Source of the DNA: Fistulifera solaris
Lineage: Eukaryota; Bacillariophyta; Bacillariophyceae; Naviculales; Stauroneidaceae
DNA length: 64,000 nt
Direction of reading: 5' to 3'
Assembly: GCA_030295235.1 (NCBI GenBank)
Contig: AP026126.1
Location: 1,612,001 to 1,676,000, forward strand
Part shown: piece by piece, positions 49,285 to 60,375 of the stretch
Numbering within the stretch: position 1 is the first letter of the stretch
Layout of the letters: every line of letters starts with the position of its first letter
Position numbers and translations under genes: made by a program
The notes under the pieces: generated by a model
Seen by the model: only the letters and a program-made list of their open reading frames with translations
What the model was told of the DNA's origin: nothing
Database searches by the model: none

Positions 49285-50482
49285 ATGAAGGCAAATGTTT
49301 TTGCTATAGTGATTTTCTCTTTTCTTATCTGTCAAGAAAATGCATTTACCATTCCCAACGCTGGTGAATCGAGGCAAACTGCCCTTCCAATGTCGTCGAC
49401 CGGTTTCGTGAAACCTCGGACGGGCGTTCTTCAATCTCTGCTCAATATGATGCTCAATTCACCAGTGTGGAAATATGTACTCGTGCCACAAGCTCGGAAA
49501 AGATGGAAGACACTGCCGCAGAGAACGGAATTCCCTGGGCCGAATGTCGCGCGTGGCTCGAGTCTCAAGACGGACCATGGCAAGAAAGACCGATTTTGCA
49601 CGATACAACAAAACTCCCTGATTACTATCAAAACTCATTTCATGCCTATGAGCAAGGAAATCTGTGTTGGGAGGCTGCATTGGAAGTTGAGATTGCTTCG
49701 TCTGCCGTCGGCGCCAGGAATTTTCCGAAATACGGCCGATTGGGTGAAAGGGCGTTTCGAGATTCCTTCGATGCAGCTCTGATGGACGGAGGAGCAACTT
49801 GTCCTAAAGGAGCTGTTGTTGTTGATCTGGGATGTGGGACCGGTATCAGTTCACGACGATTGGCCGAGCGCCACCCGCATGCGGCGAGCATACTTGGATT
49901 AGACCTCAGCCCCTACTATTGTCAAGTGGGAACGTATTTACTCGATAAAGCTCCAGTTCTATCGCTAGAACAAGGGGGACACTGGGTGAATGAAATCAAA
50001 AAGACAATCGCATTTGCTATAAAGTTGGAGATGCCACACAAACAGGACTACCAGACAGTTCGGTCGATGTTGTCAATTTACAATTTGTTTGCCACGAGAT
50101 GCCTTATAGAGTGGCAGTGGATGTTCTGAGAGAAACACACCGCATTTTAAAGGACGGGGGCCAGCTGTGGTTCTGCGAAATGGATTTTGAAACTCCTGGC
50201 TACGCTGCCCAGCGTGCGAATCCGTTGCTATTCTCGTTATTACGATCCACAGAGCCGTACCTAGACGACTACGCCGATCACTCGCGCGAAATCAGAAGTG
50301 CATTAAAAGAGCTATTTGCTTACACCACGATAACTCCAGCAACAGGCCGACACTTTGCCATTGTTGCAACGAAAGATTCCAAGAAATTAGATCATGTATT
50401 AGAAGACAATCGATTCGATGAGAGTGGTACTTATCGTGTCGAGGACACCCACCTGAGGGTTTTCGAGAATAAAGAGTCGTGA
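49285..50482 (+). CDS. Plastid-targeted SAM-dependent methyltransferase
   Basis: Starts at ATG 49285. Residues 1-20 form a signal peptide ending ENAFTIP, a good ASAFAP-type plastid junction. The methyltransferase core has motif I VVVDLGCGTGISSRRL, an acidic second strand ILGLDLSP, and, across a frame break, SSVDVVNLQFVCHEMP with RILKDGGQLWFCEMDF (motifs II-III). This matches class I, UbiE/Coq5-like folds. The substrate is unknown; quinones, tocopherols or pigments would suit a plastid enzyme, but that is speculation. Breaks at A4 49498-49501 and A5 49998-50002 each lack one base. It ends tail-to-tail with the receptor gene, 382 bp away. Confidence 0.85.
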
Positions 50483-50864
50483 GAGGACAGGCAGATCAGT
50501 ATGCGAGTACCTGATGATTTTACAGATTACCACTTGTTGTCATTAATAGCTAATAGCGCTACCTGGTAAGTGTTTAGTCGCCCTATTGAGCCCGTCTCTC
50601 TAGTTTTTAGATTTGTGTCCAGGTGGGTCACGGAATGACAAAGGGCTGCTCTTTTTCTTATAGTACGAGTACCAGTCTTTCCTCGTTAGACGCCCATTCT
50701 ACTTTAGTACGTTCTTATTCATCGCATGGACGAATGGAAACGGAGCACGGAGCATTGCCCTCGAATAACGTCGATTATTTATTACTCCGTAACATTGTGG
50801 CCACCAAAACTCATGGAACAGTAACACATGTTGTTATAACGCTAGAATGGTCACACTACAATGA
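50483..50864. other. Convergent spacer
   Basis: Tail-to-tail spacer between the methyltransferase and the binding-protein-like receptor. An AGTACGAGTACCAGT stretch lies near 50662. Nothing else. Confidence 0.5.
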
Positions 50865-52401
50865 TTAGATAGTTTCCTTTTGAACGGAATCAATGGACTC
50901 AGATAGATCCTTTTGCGCATAGCTTTTCTTTCGACGGAGCGCAGCAACGGCAAGGCACGCAACAAGAATGACACCCGCGAGAGCGCCCACAACAATTCCT
51001 ACCACAGCCCCTGTTTCAAGAGATTCATCAGACGAATACACAGCGGGGCAATCCAAATATTCATCGCGATGAAAGTCTTCATCGAAACAAGCATATTCAC
51101 CACCATCGAGACCAACTGTGCGGTGCGCAATGCCGCTAACATCGACCTCCGGGATGCACGACGTTCCTCGGTGAATGCGCTTTGCCTTGCTTAAGGCGGC
51201 ACCAACAATCTGCAAAATCTCAGTGGCATGGCGATACGAAAGGGCACCACCACCGATGGCCCAATAAGCGTACTGACCAGCTCGGAGGGCCTTATCGGGG
51301 AAGGTCGACTGAGCGAACTCGGGGTTGAGTACATTCAGCGTTTGGCGATCATCGTACAACCAGAAATCAACAGGGTACTTGGGCTGAGCATCCGCACACT
51401 CCGCTAAAGTACTAGCTGTGCAGTTGCCGAAGAATGCGCGGTTCGACACAGTTTCCCAGAAGAAGCCAAGGGGACAGGAGGTTTGGTTGGCTTCCAATGC
51501 ACAGTCGACGTGCATGAGAGGCAACCCGAGTTCTTCAAACATGCGTAGTACCATGTCATCCGGTGGGTTGGCAAGGAAGGTGTCCTCGTCGGGGCCAATT
51601 CCAAAATAGGCGGCCATGGCTCGAACACCACGAGAATGCGCATCTCCAGCAATTTGTTGAAACTCAGCAGCCGCTTGGCACATTTCTCGTTGATCATTGT
51701 CGACCGAACGGGGGATATCAATGCCCAGTGCCTCAGCCAAGGTCCTCAATTGATTGATCAAATCAATCATGGACTTGCCATAACAGCGATCATCATTCCC
51801 AGGACGACAATCGGGTCCAGTTTGAGAAACGTCAATGAACACGACAGGCTTGCCCGTGATCCTCTCAATTTCCGGTACATATTCCGTAATGTATCGTACT
51901 TCATGTCGGTAACCCAACGTGAGGAAAGCATCGACCTTCACATCGGCTAGCAATGTCGTGTCTATCGTCATGCATCGCTCACCCGGCAGACAGTCCGGAG
52001 AGAGATTTACGGTAGAGGCCAAAAACTGCAAATCTTCAGGAGATGGATCACTTGTGAAGCTAGATTTTCCCGTTGGGTCGGTAACATCCAAATCAGAGGC
52101 TTCACCACCCCATTGTCCGTACACACCAGCGAGCTGATCTGGCTTTAATCCTAAGAAACGTGAAGGAGGAAGATTTGTGAGCGTGTGCGAAATATCACAT
52201 CGTTTTGAGAAATGACACCAAAAAAGCAATTCATACCAAGATGGAATAGCGAAACCGCAAGATAGGACCACGCCACAATGTTAGGCTTCCCTTCAAAAGT
52301 GTGCGTTACACCCAAATCATCCGTGAAGGTTCGGGGGCCGCAGCAGTAGGGGCTACACCAGCGATGAAGAAGAGAGTGAGCGCCAAACTAGATTTCCACA
52401 T
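50865..52401 (-). CDS. Siderophore-type substrate-binding-protein-like receptor (FBP1-like)
   Basis: Two exons: 52401-52237 and 52150-50865, with an 86-nt intron (GTATGA...TTTCTTAG). Start at ATG 52401. Residues 1-20 are a signal peptide (SSLALTLFFIAGVAP). The mature part reads FEGKPNIVAWSYLAVSLFHLG, then LKPDQLAGVYGQWGG, as in the N-lobe of periplasmic Fe-siderophore binding proteins. VKVDAFLTLGYRHEVRYI and KPVVFIDVSQTG are the next lobe blocks, and INQLRTLAEALGID the hinge helix. A C-terminal span (GAVVGIVVGALAGVILVACLAVAA) and a basic tail make it a type I membrane protein. Diatoms have such receptors (FBP1 for ferrichrome); iron uptake is therefore inferred, not shown. One G is missing from G5 52333-52337. 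Confidence 0.72.
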
Positions 52402-53539
52402 GGTTGTCAACAAATGATGCCGCACTACAGATTCCGTCAAATGTTGACTTGTGAGGATAGGATTTTCAAAAATGATATCTTTGATTTTGATAGTAAGTTT
52501 TGTGGATTTGCGGTTGCACTATGATCTATGATCTACACCCGGCGCGTGCCTGACGCACTCTGACATGGTTCTCTGTTCATAGTCTGAAAGTCCCGACTCC
52601 CAACTGCATGAGTGTCAACTGTCAACTACACTTTTTGTTTGTACAAAGTACGTAGTTTTTTCCAACTACCACCTACATTTTTTATGCACTTGTCTTTTAT
52701 TAGAGTATTACGTGCTCTAATGCGAATGATAACTTCCTAAATGCTCTAATTCTAAATTGGTGACCAATCAACGAGGAGAAGGCGTGTGCTATACGCGTGT
52801 TGCTATCCTCACACCACCGAACACTGATTTCTAAAGACCTCTTCCACATTCATTTCTAACCGGACGTTTCGTATTATTTCGTATTTTCGTATTTCGCGTG
52901 CGAAAATACGAATACGAATCTTCCGGTTAGAAATGGCAGTTTCGTAATTCGTGTTTTCGTATTTCGCGCGGGCGCACACTAGGAATTTTCACGAGACAAG
53001 ACTGAAATAAAAAATACTCCGTACGGAGTACGAAAGTTGTCCTCCATCATTGTCTCCGTTAAAGCTCGGATACTAGAGGTACGAACAAGAAATACGAAAG
53101 TAGAAAATCAGCTCTCTGATGCGACGTAGCAAATGATGCACAAAAGGAGAGTCTATAACCTTATTGATCAAGGCATTAAAGGATGATCTGTATGCGTCGT
53201 CACTTTGTATTGTGTACGAAGCCTTAAGACAAAAGCAACAACTAAGGTGCTGCAAGTTTTATTTGTTCATTTAAAAATAGTTCGGAACATCTCAGATCTA
53301 CGAAGATGGAGATCAACTATGGTCATTATTTGGTTCTCTATTCGAAATGCTTTGAAAGGATTAAAACCGATTAAGCCAACATCGTCTAAGACTGCTTGCA
53401 AATTATTAACTTACTTTATTCTCTTAACTTCATTTGATCGACCTTTAAGAATATAAAGTTGCTTGGGTTGAATTAGATGCCAAGTTAAAGCAAATAGAAG
53501 CGACAATTTTGTTCAACGATAAGTGATTGTTCGAAAGAC
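52402..53539. repeat. Spacer with a large inverted repeat
   Basis: A perfect 14-bp inverted repeat (CATTTCTAACCGGA at 52851-52864 and its complement at 52922-52935) encloses a 57-nt loop that is itself nearly self-complementary (TTCGTATTTT... against CGAAAATACG...). A second TTTTCGTATTTCGCG block follows at about 52953. The spacer lies between the receptor promoter and the 3' end of BUD31. No gene seen. Confidence 0.65.
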
Positions 53540-54416
53540 CTAATCCGCGCGCGCTTTCTTACTCGGACGTTCTTCGTTTTCGTCGTCATACTCGTCATCA
53601 GTTTCAGCTTCACCGTCCGGATCGGCGAGGCGTTCGCTTTCTTTTTCTAGCTGCTGGGTTCCTGCCCAAATTCCGGCCGTCGGAGTCGGCCCGTAATCAT
53701 CTTCCGAATCACTGTCGGTCTCGGCATTTCCATCGTCATCGTCCGTCTCATCCTCCCCGGCATTTTTCTTCTGCTCAATTTTCCTGCCCTTACGTTCTTC
53801 CTCTTGTTTCCTTTTCAGCTCTAATCGCTTTTCGCGGGCAACTTGTACAGCAGCCAAATTCTGACCATATTTGTTACCAAAAATATTTCTAGGCCCAGCC
53901 CCCTTTCCTGAAGCACATCCTCTGCATCCCGTCTAGTTGTACCGAAGACGAGTGAGGATCGTGTATTCAAAATGATCTTTGACTCGAAACACTTACCGTC
54001 GGATCCTGCGCTTTCTTTTGCTCTTCAGAACGATCAAACCAGGGAACTCTGCAAATACTTGTTGTCCCGAATTTGTAGTTCGATGGATTGATAACATAGG
54101 TACTACAGAGTCGCTCGTAACCTTTCTTCTTCCATTTTGCGATGAGAGCAGCATCCACCATTTTTGATCTAAACAATACTGATAGACCTGCTTGCTGATT
54201 TTTTTGATGTGTATAAAACAAATCGTAAATGTACCTTGATTTCTGCCAGTTGATTTGGTGAATCGGCCAAACGGATTCGGTCTTCCGCTTGTTCAAATTC
54301 GACTCTTTCACTTTGTCACGAAGTTCATTTTCAAGAGCTTCTAAAACAGGTTCAACGTATTCAAAACCCGGCGGAGGCTTGCGATTTCTACTGTTCCATT
54401 TCTGCGGTAGAGGCAT
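53540..54416 (-). CDS. BUD31: BUD31/G10-like splicing factor with acidic C-terminal tail
   Basis: Two exons: 54416-53997 and 53932-53540, with a 64-nt in-phase intron (GTAAGT...AACTAG). Exon 1 holds the G10 core: RKPPPGFEYVEPVLEALENE, ESVWPIHQINWQKSRYIYDLF, then, after two homopolymer breaks (T7 54199-54205, T5 54161-54165), ISKQVYQYC and LIAKWKKKGYERLC. The zinc-binding end shows ICRVP and GCRGCASG. Several cysteines typical of BUD31 (CCLRC, ECTHC) are absent here. BUD31 is a core spliceosome protein. After the zinc region the protein continues about 115 residues as a Lys-rich helix and an Asp/Glu-rich tail ending PSKKARAD. That tail is not part of the usual short (about 145-residue) protein. 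Confidence 0.85.
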
Positions 54417-55011
54417 TGTATGAGAAAACAACCAATGTGCAAAAGGAACGAATAGCAAAAAAAAGTTACCAAGCGCAATGGTCGAAGGTACATTTCGAAG
54501 TTTAAGACTTGAGACTTGAGACGAGGTATTACGACCAACGACGGACGCACCTTGGCATGTTCTGTCGATAAGTTTTTACCAGTACGAGGCCTACGAGATT
54601 TCCACGTAGACATTCGAAGCGTCGTATCTTTGCTTTTTCCTCTGTTTGATGTTCCAAGTAATATCAATTCTTGTTAAGGGGCTCTATAAATGTATGTTGA
54701 TGAGTGTTTTGAGCTTCGATGAGATTGTCTCCATTTTTAGCAAACGTTTTCCATAGCTGCCATCATGCGTAGCTCTTGGCGTAGCTGCCAGTGCACTGAC
54801 TGTCATATATTTAACGTCCCGACACGGTTCTTTACGCTAATAATTTCAAAGCACGGATTCAACGCCAATCTGCCAGAATTTTCAGCCGAACGCATCGCTT
54901 TTGTCACCAACAGTTGCTCCTTTGTGTGAGAGTCAAGCAATTTGCGCATAATTGCTCATCACAAGTCACCACAGGTTCTCTTATAAAGTTTTTGAAATTG
55001 AGAAAATCGTA
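54417..55011. other. Divergent spacer BUD31 / silaffin-like gene
   Basis: Contains both promoters. No repeat or gene recognised. The minus-strand frames here overlap the BUD31 5' region and show no domain. Confidence 0.5.
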
Positions 55012-56839
55012 ATGGGGTACTTTTCGCGTGCAGCCCTCTTTGCTGTAATCGCCTTGATCGGAACAATCGAACTCGTCGAATCGAGCGGGAGGAGTGTGAG
55101 ATCAAGTCCCCGCTCGATTGCACACAAAAACAGAAATTTCGTAGTATCACGATCTAGTACTCGACACAGCAGATATCTGGCTATAGACACCGTTTGGAGT
55201 GAAGTCAATAGCGGTTCAACCATCTACGAGAAACACAAGTCGCACTTTGAAAATAGATCCAGTCCGAAAGCTAACGCAAGGATAAAGCGCAGACTGCCCT
55301 CAGAAGACGAACACAACAATGTCTTTGCAAGAAAAGGACACGAATCGAAGAAGAGTAGCGGTAAAGGTTCAAAAAAGACGAGTAAAAGCTCTAGTGACTC
55401 GTCCGAAGCCCCTGTCCCTACCTCAGCTCCGTCACCGCCGCCGACAGTCGCGCCGACCACACCACTTCCCACCTTGACTCCCACTACGGAAATGACCAGT
55501 GGTAAAGGTAGAAGCGGTAAAGGCACTAGTAAAAAAGACAAGCAAAAGATCGAGTAAGTCATCTGAAGCCCCGATCCCAACCTCAACTCCATCGCCACCA
55601 CCCACAGCGGCACCGACCACACCAGTTCCCACCTCGACTCCTACCACGAAAATGCCCAGTGAGAAAGGTGGAAACGGTAAAGGATCCAGCAAAAAGACGA
55701 GCAAAAGCTCGAGTAAGTCATCCGTAGTTCCCAGCCCAACATGGGCTCCATCACCGAGACCGACGTCGTCACCTACTGTTCTACCTCCCACAGCAACTCC
55801 TACTTCCTCTCCAACACCTGCTCCGACAAGTGAACTCACGGAAGAGCCCACAACAACATACACCTCCAAATCAAGCAAAAAGAGTGGCAAGGGTTCAAAG
55901 AAAGGCAAAAAAAGCCAGCCATCTCCGTCCCCATCTCCAGCCGTACCTACTTCGCCATCTCCAGATCCTCCGACTCCCGTAGCGCCAACAGTTGTGCCAC
56001 CGACACCAACTGCGCCAGTTCCAAACCCGCCAACACCGACAGCTCCAATACCAACATCACCACCTGTGGAGGCACCAATACCTCCGACACCGACCCCTGT
56101 TGAGACTTCGTCACCTACGACGGGTTCAGCTCCGACAGAAATGCCAGTTCCCACAACTCCAGCCCCCACAAGGCCTCCGACCGATGGTCCTGTGGTAGCC
56201 GCAACTCCCTTTTGCGCCGAGTATACAGGAGCCAGCGGAATCGGTACGGAAGCAGACTCCGTTGCTGCTGCCCAAGAGACGTGTATACACATTTCGGAGT
56301 ACATCGTCGAATCCTTCGAACTAAATATCGAAGAAGACATCACTGGAGTCAATTGCGATCAAAGTGGAGCTGCATCTGGCGATCCGCCACAAATATGCTT
56401 TGACTTGGAAGTGACTTTAGAACCGGGGTTGTCGAGCTCTCCATCGACAGGCGACCTTGATATTTTGATCGCAGTCTCCTTGCAAGACCCGACAGTGCAG
56501 GGTTTGTACGACCGATTGACAGCTTTACCCGCAAACAATCCCTATTCAAGCACAACGTCAGTGGTTCAGTCAGAAGGTCCTCTATCATTGAGTATTGTTG
56601 CGCTGATTGGACAGAATCCAACACTCTCGTCATCTTTGGTATTGATGGGAGTCCTTGTAGCAATTCTATTTCATCGGTGCTATGGACATTCACGATTTCC
56701 TACAACAGATAATTACCGAAGTCGCGATATAAGGAATGATCCGTGGAGTATGCTCGACCGTGATTGTCATGTGCTATTTTCAATTGACGAAAATGGAGAG
56801 GAGGAAACCTTTGCGCGCCTGACGCCATTCAAAGACTAG
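55012..56839 (+). CDS. Silaffin-like Lys/Ser- and Pro/Thr-repeat type I membrane protein
   Basis: Starts at ATG 55012. Signal peptide (YFSRAALFAVIALIGTIELV). After about 100 residues, repeated modules alternate two types. One is Lys/Ser/Gly-rich (KKSSGKGSKKTSKSSS), recalling silaffin and cingulin motifs. The other is Pro/Thr-rich (APTTP-PTSTP-TT), like a glycosylated wall spacer. There are at least three K/S plus P/T pairs in 55340-55760, then a longer P/T spacer to about 56200. A Cys-containing globular part follows (FCAEYTGASG ... QICFDLEV), with a hydrophobic span (LSSSLVLMGVLVAILFH) near the C-terminus and a short cytosolic tail. I infer a frustule or cell-surface protein; no enzyme motif is present. 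The A6 run at 55531-55536 breaks the frame and is repaired by removing one A. Confidence 0.68.
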
Positions 56840-57374
56840 TGCGCCGATCCAAGTGTTCGTTTACCATAATTTGTAACAAAAAGATACAATTCTTCGTTTA
56901 CCTCAAATTTCAAAACTGCTAGAAGCAATGTCATAGTTTCTAACTAGGAAGCAATGATGCCCAGAGAGTAATGGTCTGGCCCAGGATATGTCGGACTACC
57001 CTGTGAGAAGGTCAGAGAAGAAAGCATTTAAACTGATGCATTGGCAATTGAAATGGAAGCCGGAAGGATCACTTAGCAAGGTAACGATACAGCAGCCATT
57101 TGAGAGAGTTTTTGTTCTTCTCCTGGTCTCGACATGGTACGGTAGCTGCCGTCAAAGTTAAAATCGAAAAAAAATCTGCCGTGTGGCTCTTTGATCAATA
57201 GTAAAAAATATTAGTACCGTTGAGTCACGCTGGTTCGTTTACAGTCAAAACGATACACTTCGCGGTTTCGGCGGAGGGAAATCTATCGCACGCGATGAGA
57301 ACGCAATGGCATAACATCATAAAAATGCATTCCTGAATATATTACCAGTTGCTTCTGTTTCAATTGAAAACACC
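56840..57374. other. Spacer, no feature recognised
   Basis: Between the silaffin-like gene and the EF-hand gene, both on the plus strand. No gene, repeat or palindromic copy found. Confidence 0.5.
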
Positions 57375-58570
57375 ATGTTAGCTGCACGCACTGATCGAAC
57401 GCCCACTACAGGAAAGAAAAAACGTAGTTTCGCATGGCCATTCGGGCACAAAATTCGTAAAGGTATTGCGAAAGAAGCGAGACACAAGAGTCACCTTGCG
57501 CGAGGTCCAGCACTCTTGACAAACGGTACACCGCCGTCTTCCACGGCTTCACCGCACAATGGACAGAACGGAGTGCAAACATCGATGCGTTCTCAAAACG
57601 GGAATCGAGAATTTCCTGACGATTTGGCTCATTCGTCTTCTCAACCGAAAGGGAACACTGCGATACATCGTTTCGAAAAGACGGATACGGATAGTCTACC
57701 ATCCCGATTTCGACGTGGCCTTGCACCGGCAAAACTTCACGCTATGCCTCACGCTCACCCTCCGCAACCAAAAACCGTTTCGTATAAGGTACCCATGAAA
57801 GAAGGATCCGAATCGGACCGTGGAGTGTCAAGAGGAGTCAATGGGAAGCAACCAACCCATCCCGATGCACCGCTCGTTACAAAAGCCTCCCGAGCACGAC
57901 CACGAGGAACTGCTTGGCTTCGTAACTCAGTTTATTTTCGAAAAATATGTGATGGCGCTTTTGAAGGCATAGATGTGGATAAATCGGGTTCCGTCGACAA
58001 AAAAGAATTGTACTCCGGGATACTCCTCGTGCACTTGAATTTGGGAATGTACTTGGGACCCGCGGCTTGCAAGCCCTTAGATCGTGACAAGTGCAACTCA
58101 ATCTTTGAAAAGATGGACGTGGATCGTTCTGGAACTCTCGGCAAGGAAGAATTTCGTAACGTGATGATCTTTTTGTTCGGAAACGTGCTGCTACGGGTGA
58201 TTGTGCAATGGACGGCCACAGTGACGCTCGTTCCCATAGTAGCACAGCATGCCCTCAACTGGCTTTACTACGCCTGTGGAAGTTTGTATGAAACAATATC
58301 GACCTTGGATGACCGTTTCATTTTGGCTAATTGGGTCGAAGCTGCATTGAAGGCAACCTTTCAGTTTATTCTGCGATGTCTTCCGGGTCCGACGTTGCTT
58401 GTCATCAGTGAAGTCAACGACTTTCTTCAAGGACTACCGCATTCCGTATGGAATGCTGCACCTCTGCGCTGCTCTCATCTATCTTGGGCATTGTAGTCGT
58501 GCCATGGATAATCTTCCAGATTGATGATTTCTTCCAGTGGCTAGCTAGTCGTGCTATCCGGCGAAAATGA
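57375..58570 (+). CDS. EF-hand membrane protein
   Basis: Starts at ATG 57375 and ends at TGA 58570 after one frame break at GG 58450-58451 (one base missing). About 400 residues. The N-terminal half is basic and low-complexity (KKKRSFAWPFGHKIRKG), and probably disordered. Two EF-hands follow, DVDKSGSVDKKEL and DVDRSGTLGKEEF, each with the full set of acidic and Gly ligands, so Ca2+ binding is expected. The C-terminal third is hydrophobic: LLRVIVQWTATVTLVPIVAQ, FQFILRCLPGPTLLVI, and, in the repaired frame, ALLSSILGIVVVPWIIFQI. A calcium-sensing membrane protein is inferred; ion-channel motifs are not visible. Family unknown to me. Confidence 0.72.
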
Positions 58571-58680
58571 ATTTATTTCAAGCAAGATTTCGAACCTGCG
58601 AAAGCATCTGCAGTAATGGTTGACAGGTTGACTGTACTTTTACATAGAATTGAAAATAGGTGTTAGCATGATGTTACATC

Positions 58681-60375
58681 CTAATTGTTGCCTAGATTGT
58701 TGGAGACGATTTGGAGATCTTCTTGACAGCCAACTTCCCCCCAACGAAGGTAGTGCGTAACAACCAGTGCCCCTTGGATCCCACAAAAGAGCATAAATGA
58801 CAAAAATACTCCTTCCAAGCTCTTTCCTAAAGGCGAGGCAAGGGATAATATCATTGCAGCTACACCCGTGGAACAAAATATCATGAGCTCGCGAAAATTC
58901 GAAAGTCCCAACAATATTCCCTCACCGGCCACTCCAGGTCCATTAATGACATGCAGTATAGAAGCTAGTATAGCCGGTAGTTTGACCGCTTCTTGAACTT
59001 CCGGTACTGTAGAAAAGAAGGGCGCGAGCGTCATTGCCGCTGCAAATTGAGCGACACCCAACAAAATCCCCGCCACCGATCCCCACGCCAAGATACGATC
59101 CGCCAACTGACGAGCGTCTTCTTCACCGCTTTTCGCCAGTGTTGATGGAACCAAAGTTGCGGCGGTTCCTTGAATAGCAACGTGTACCAATATACCAATC
59201 GTATACAATTGCATGACGACACTGTGCGCCGCTGCGGCGACTCCGGTCGGATCCAGGGTTTGAGCCCTCCGAGCTCCCGCTACAAGTGCCACATTGATCG
59301 CCAACTGTCGTCCCAACATGGATACACTTCCTTGCAACAATGGTGCCAGTGATTGTTTAGAGGGAGGGCGAAAGACTTTGGACCACCGGATTAAGTTTCG
59401 CCGCAGTAACAATCGGGTGTAGGTGAAACCCGAAAAGATTTCCGATACGGCCGTTGCTAAAGCCGCTCCCGTGACTTTGAGAGGAGTGAAGAAGATCATG
59501 AGAGGATCGAGTACTAGATTCAAAATGTTGGTCGCCATGCTGACTTTGAGAGGAGTGACGGTATCGAGGAGTCCTCGGAAGGCAGCAAAACCGATCGCTG
59601 AAATTAAGACGGGCACCATACTCAAAGCTCGGACGCGCAGATAAGGAGCAGCATACTCTGTAGCGGGTGCCCCTGCCGGCAGTACCAAGCGGAGAGCCTG
59701 CAGGGGAAAAACAACAAGAACAAGAGTACCGATGATGCCGAGTAGATTGGAAAGAAAGAGTGATTCACAGACGCGATCCCTCGCCTCGTCTTCATTACCA
59801 GAACCGACCGCTGAAGCCACCAATGGAGCCGTAATCGTCGGCAAGTAGTTCACTAGAAAGTAGATGGTGAAGAAGGCTTGATTAGCGGCGGCTTGCCCCG
59901 CCAACGCCAAAGCAATCCCCAATCGTCCGACCCAAAATGTATCAACGGCGTTGACGACCGGCACGGCGACCATATTGATAATGGAAGGTATTGCCGTATT
60001 CAAAATAACACGATCAAGATCACGACTCTCCCAAGGATAGAGTGCCGAGTTTTCGCGCTGTGTCCATTTTCCGGGAAGGGCGTCCCAGAATCGTTGACGT
60101 CGACTTTTCGGTGGCTGGGGAGGAACGGCGAGCACGGATAACAAGCGATTGTTCGCTTCGAGCATTGATTTTTTTGTAGGATGTTCCATCGATATTGATG
60201 GTGTATAAGAAGCACTGTCATTGTCTTGATGATGTTTTGCATTGGCTTGAAGGAAGACGACTGATCTACGAGCGGATGCTTGGAGAGACGGACTCCGTCG
60301 GAACGATGTTTGAAACGCCACTGCATTTATTGACAGTGTCATCAAGACCCGCAGAAAGACGACGTCTACTCTCAT
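58681..60375 (-). CDS. MATE-family transporter, probably plastid-targeted
   Basis: Intact single-exon ORF of 564 residues from ATG 60375. The N-terminus is a hydrophobic signal followed by INAVAFQTSFRR, which fits the diatom plastid junction (A-F with nearby Arg). From residue 130 the MATE fold is clear: LNTAIPSIINMVAVPVVNAV, DTFWVGRLG, and twelve hydrophobic segments such as NQAFFTIYFLVNYLPTI and SMVPVLISAIGFAAFRGLLD. It falls nearest the DinF-like branch, which also contains plant plastid EDS5/DTX-type proteins. MATE transporters export organic cations or phenolics in exchange for H+ or Na+. Substrate unknown. Confidence 0.88.
   Translation of the reverse strand: MRVDVVFLRVLMTLSINAVAFQTSFRRSPSLQASARRSVVFLQANAKHHQDNDSASYTPSISMEHPTKKSMLEANNRLLSVLAVPPQPPKSRRQRFWDALPGKWTQRENSALYPWESRDLDRVILNTAIPSIINMVAVPVVNAVDTFWVGRLGIALALAGQAAANQAFFTIYFLVNYLPTITAPLVASAVGSGNEDEARDRVCESLFLSNLLGIIGTLVLVVFPLQALRLVLPAGAPATEYAAPYLRVRALSMVPVLISAIGFAAFRGLLDTVTPLKVSMATNILNLVLDPLMIFFTPLKVTGAALATAVSEIFSGFTYTRLLLRRNLIRWSKVFRPPSKQSLAPLLQGSVSMLGRQLAINVALVAGARRAQTLDPTGVAAAAHSVVMQLYTIGILVHVAIQGTAATLVPSTLAKSGEEDARQLADRILAWGSVAGILLGVAQFAAAMTLAPFFSTVPEVQEAVKLPAILASILHVINGPGVAGEGILLGLSNFRELMIFCSTGVAAMILSLASPLGKSLEGVFLSFMLFCGIQGALVVTHYLRWGEVGCQEDLQIVSNNLGNN

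Noticed and set aside
55224-56352. Gly/Val-rich minus-strand ORFs of 132 and 306 codons
   Set aside because: Reverse-strand shadow of the Pro/Thr repeats of the silaffin-like gene.
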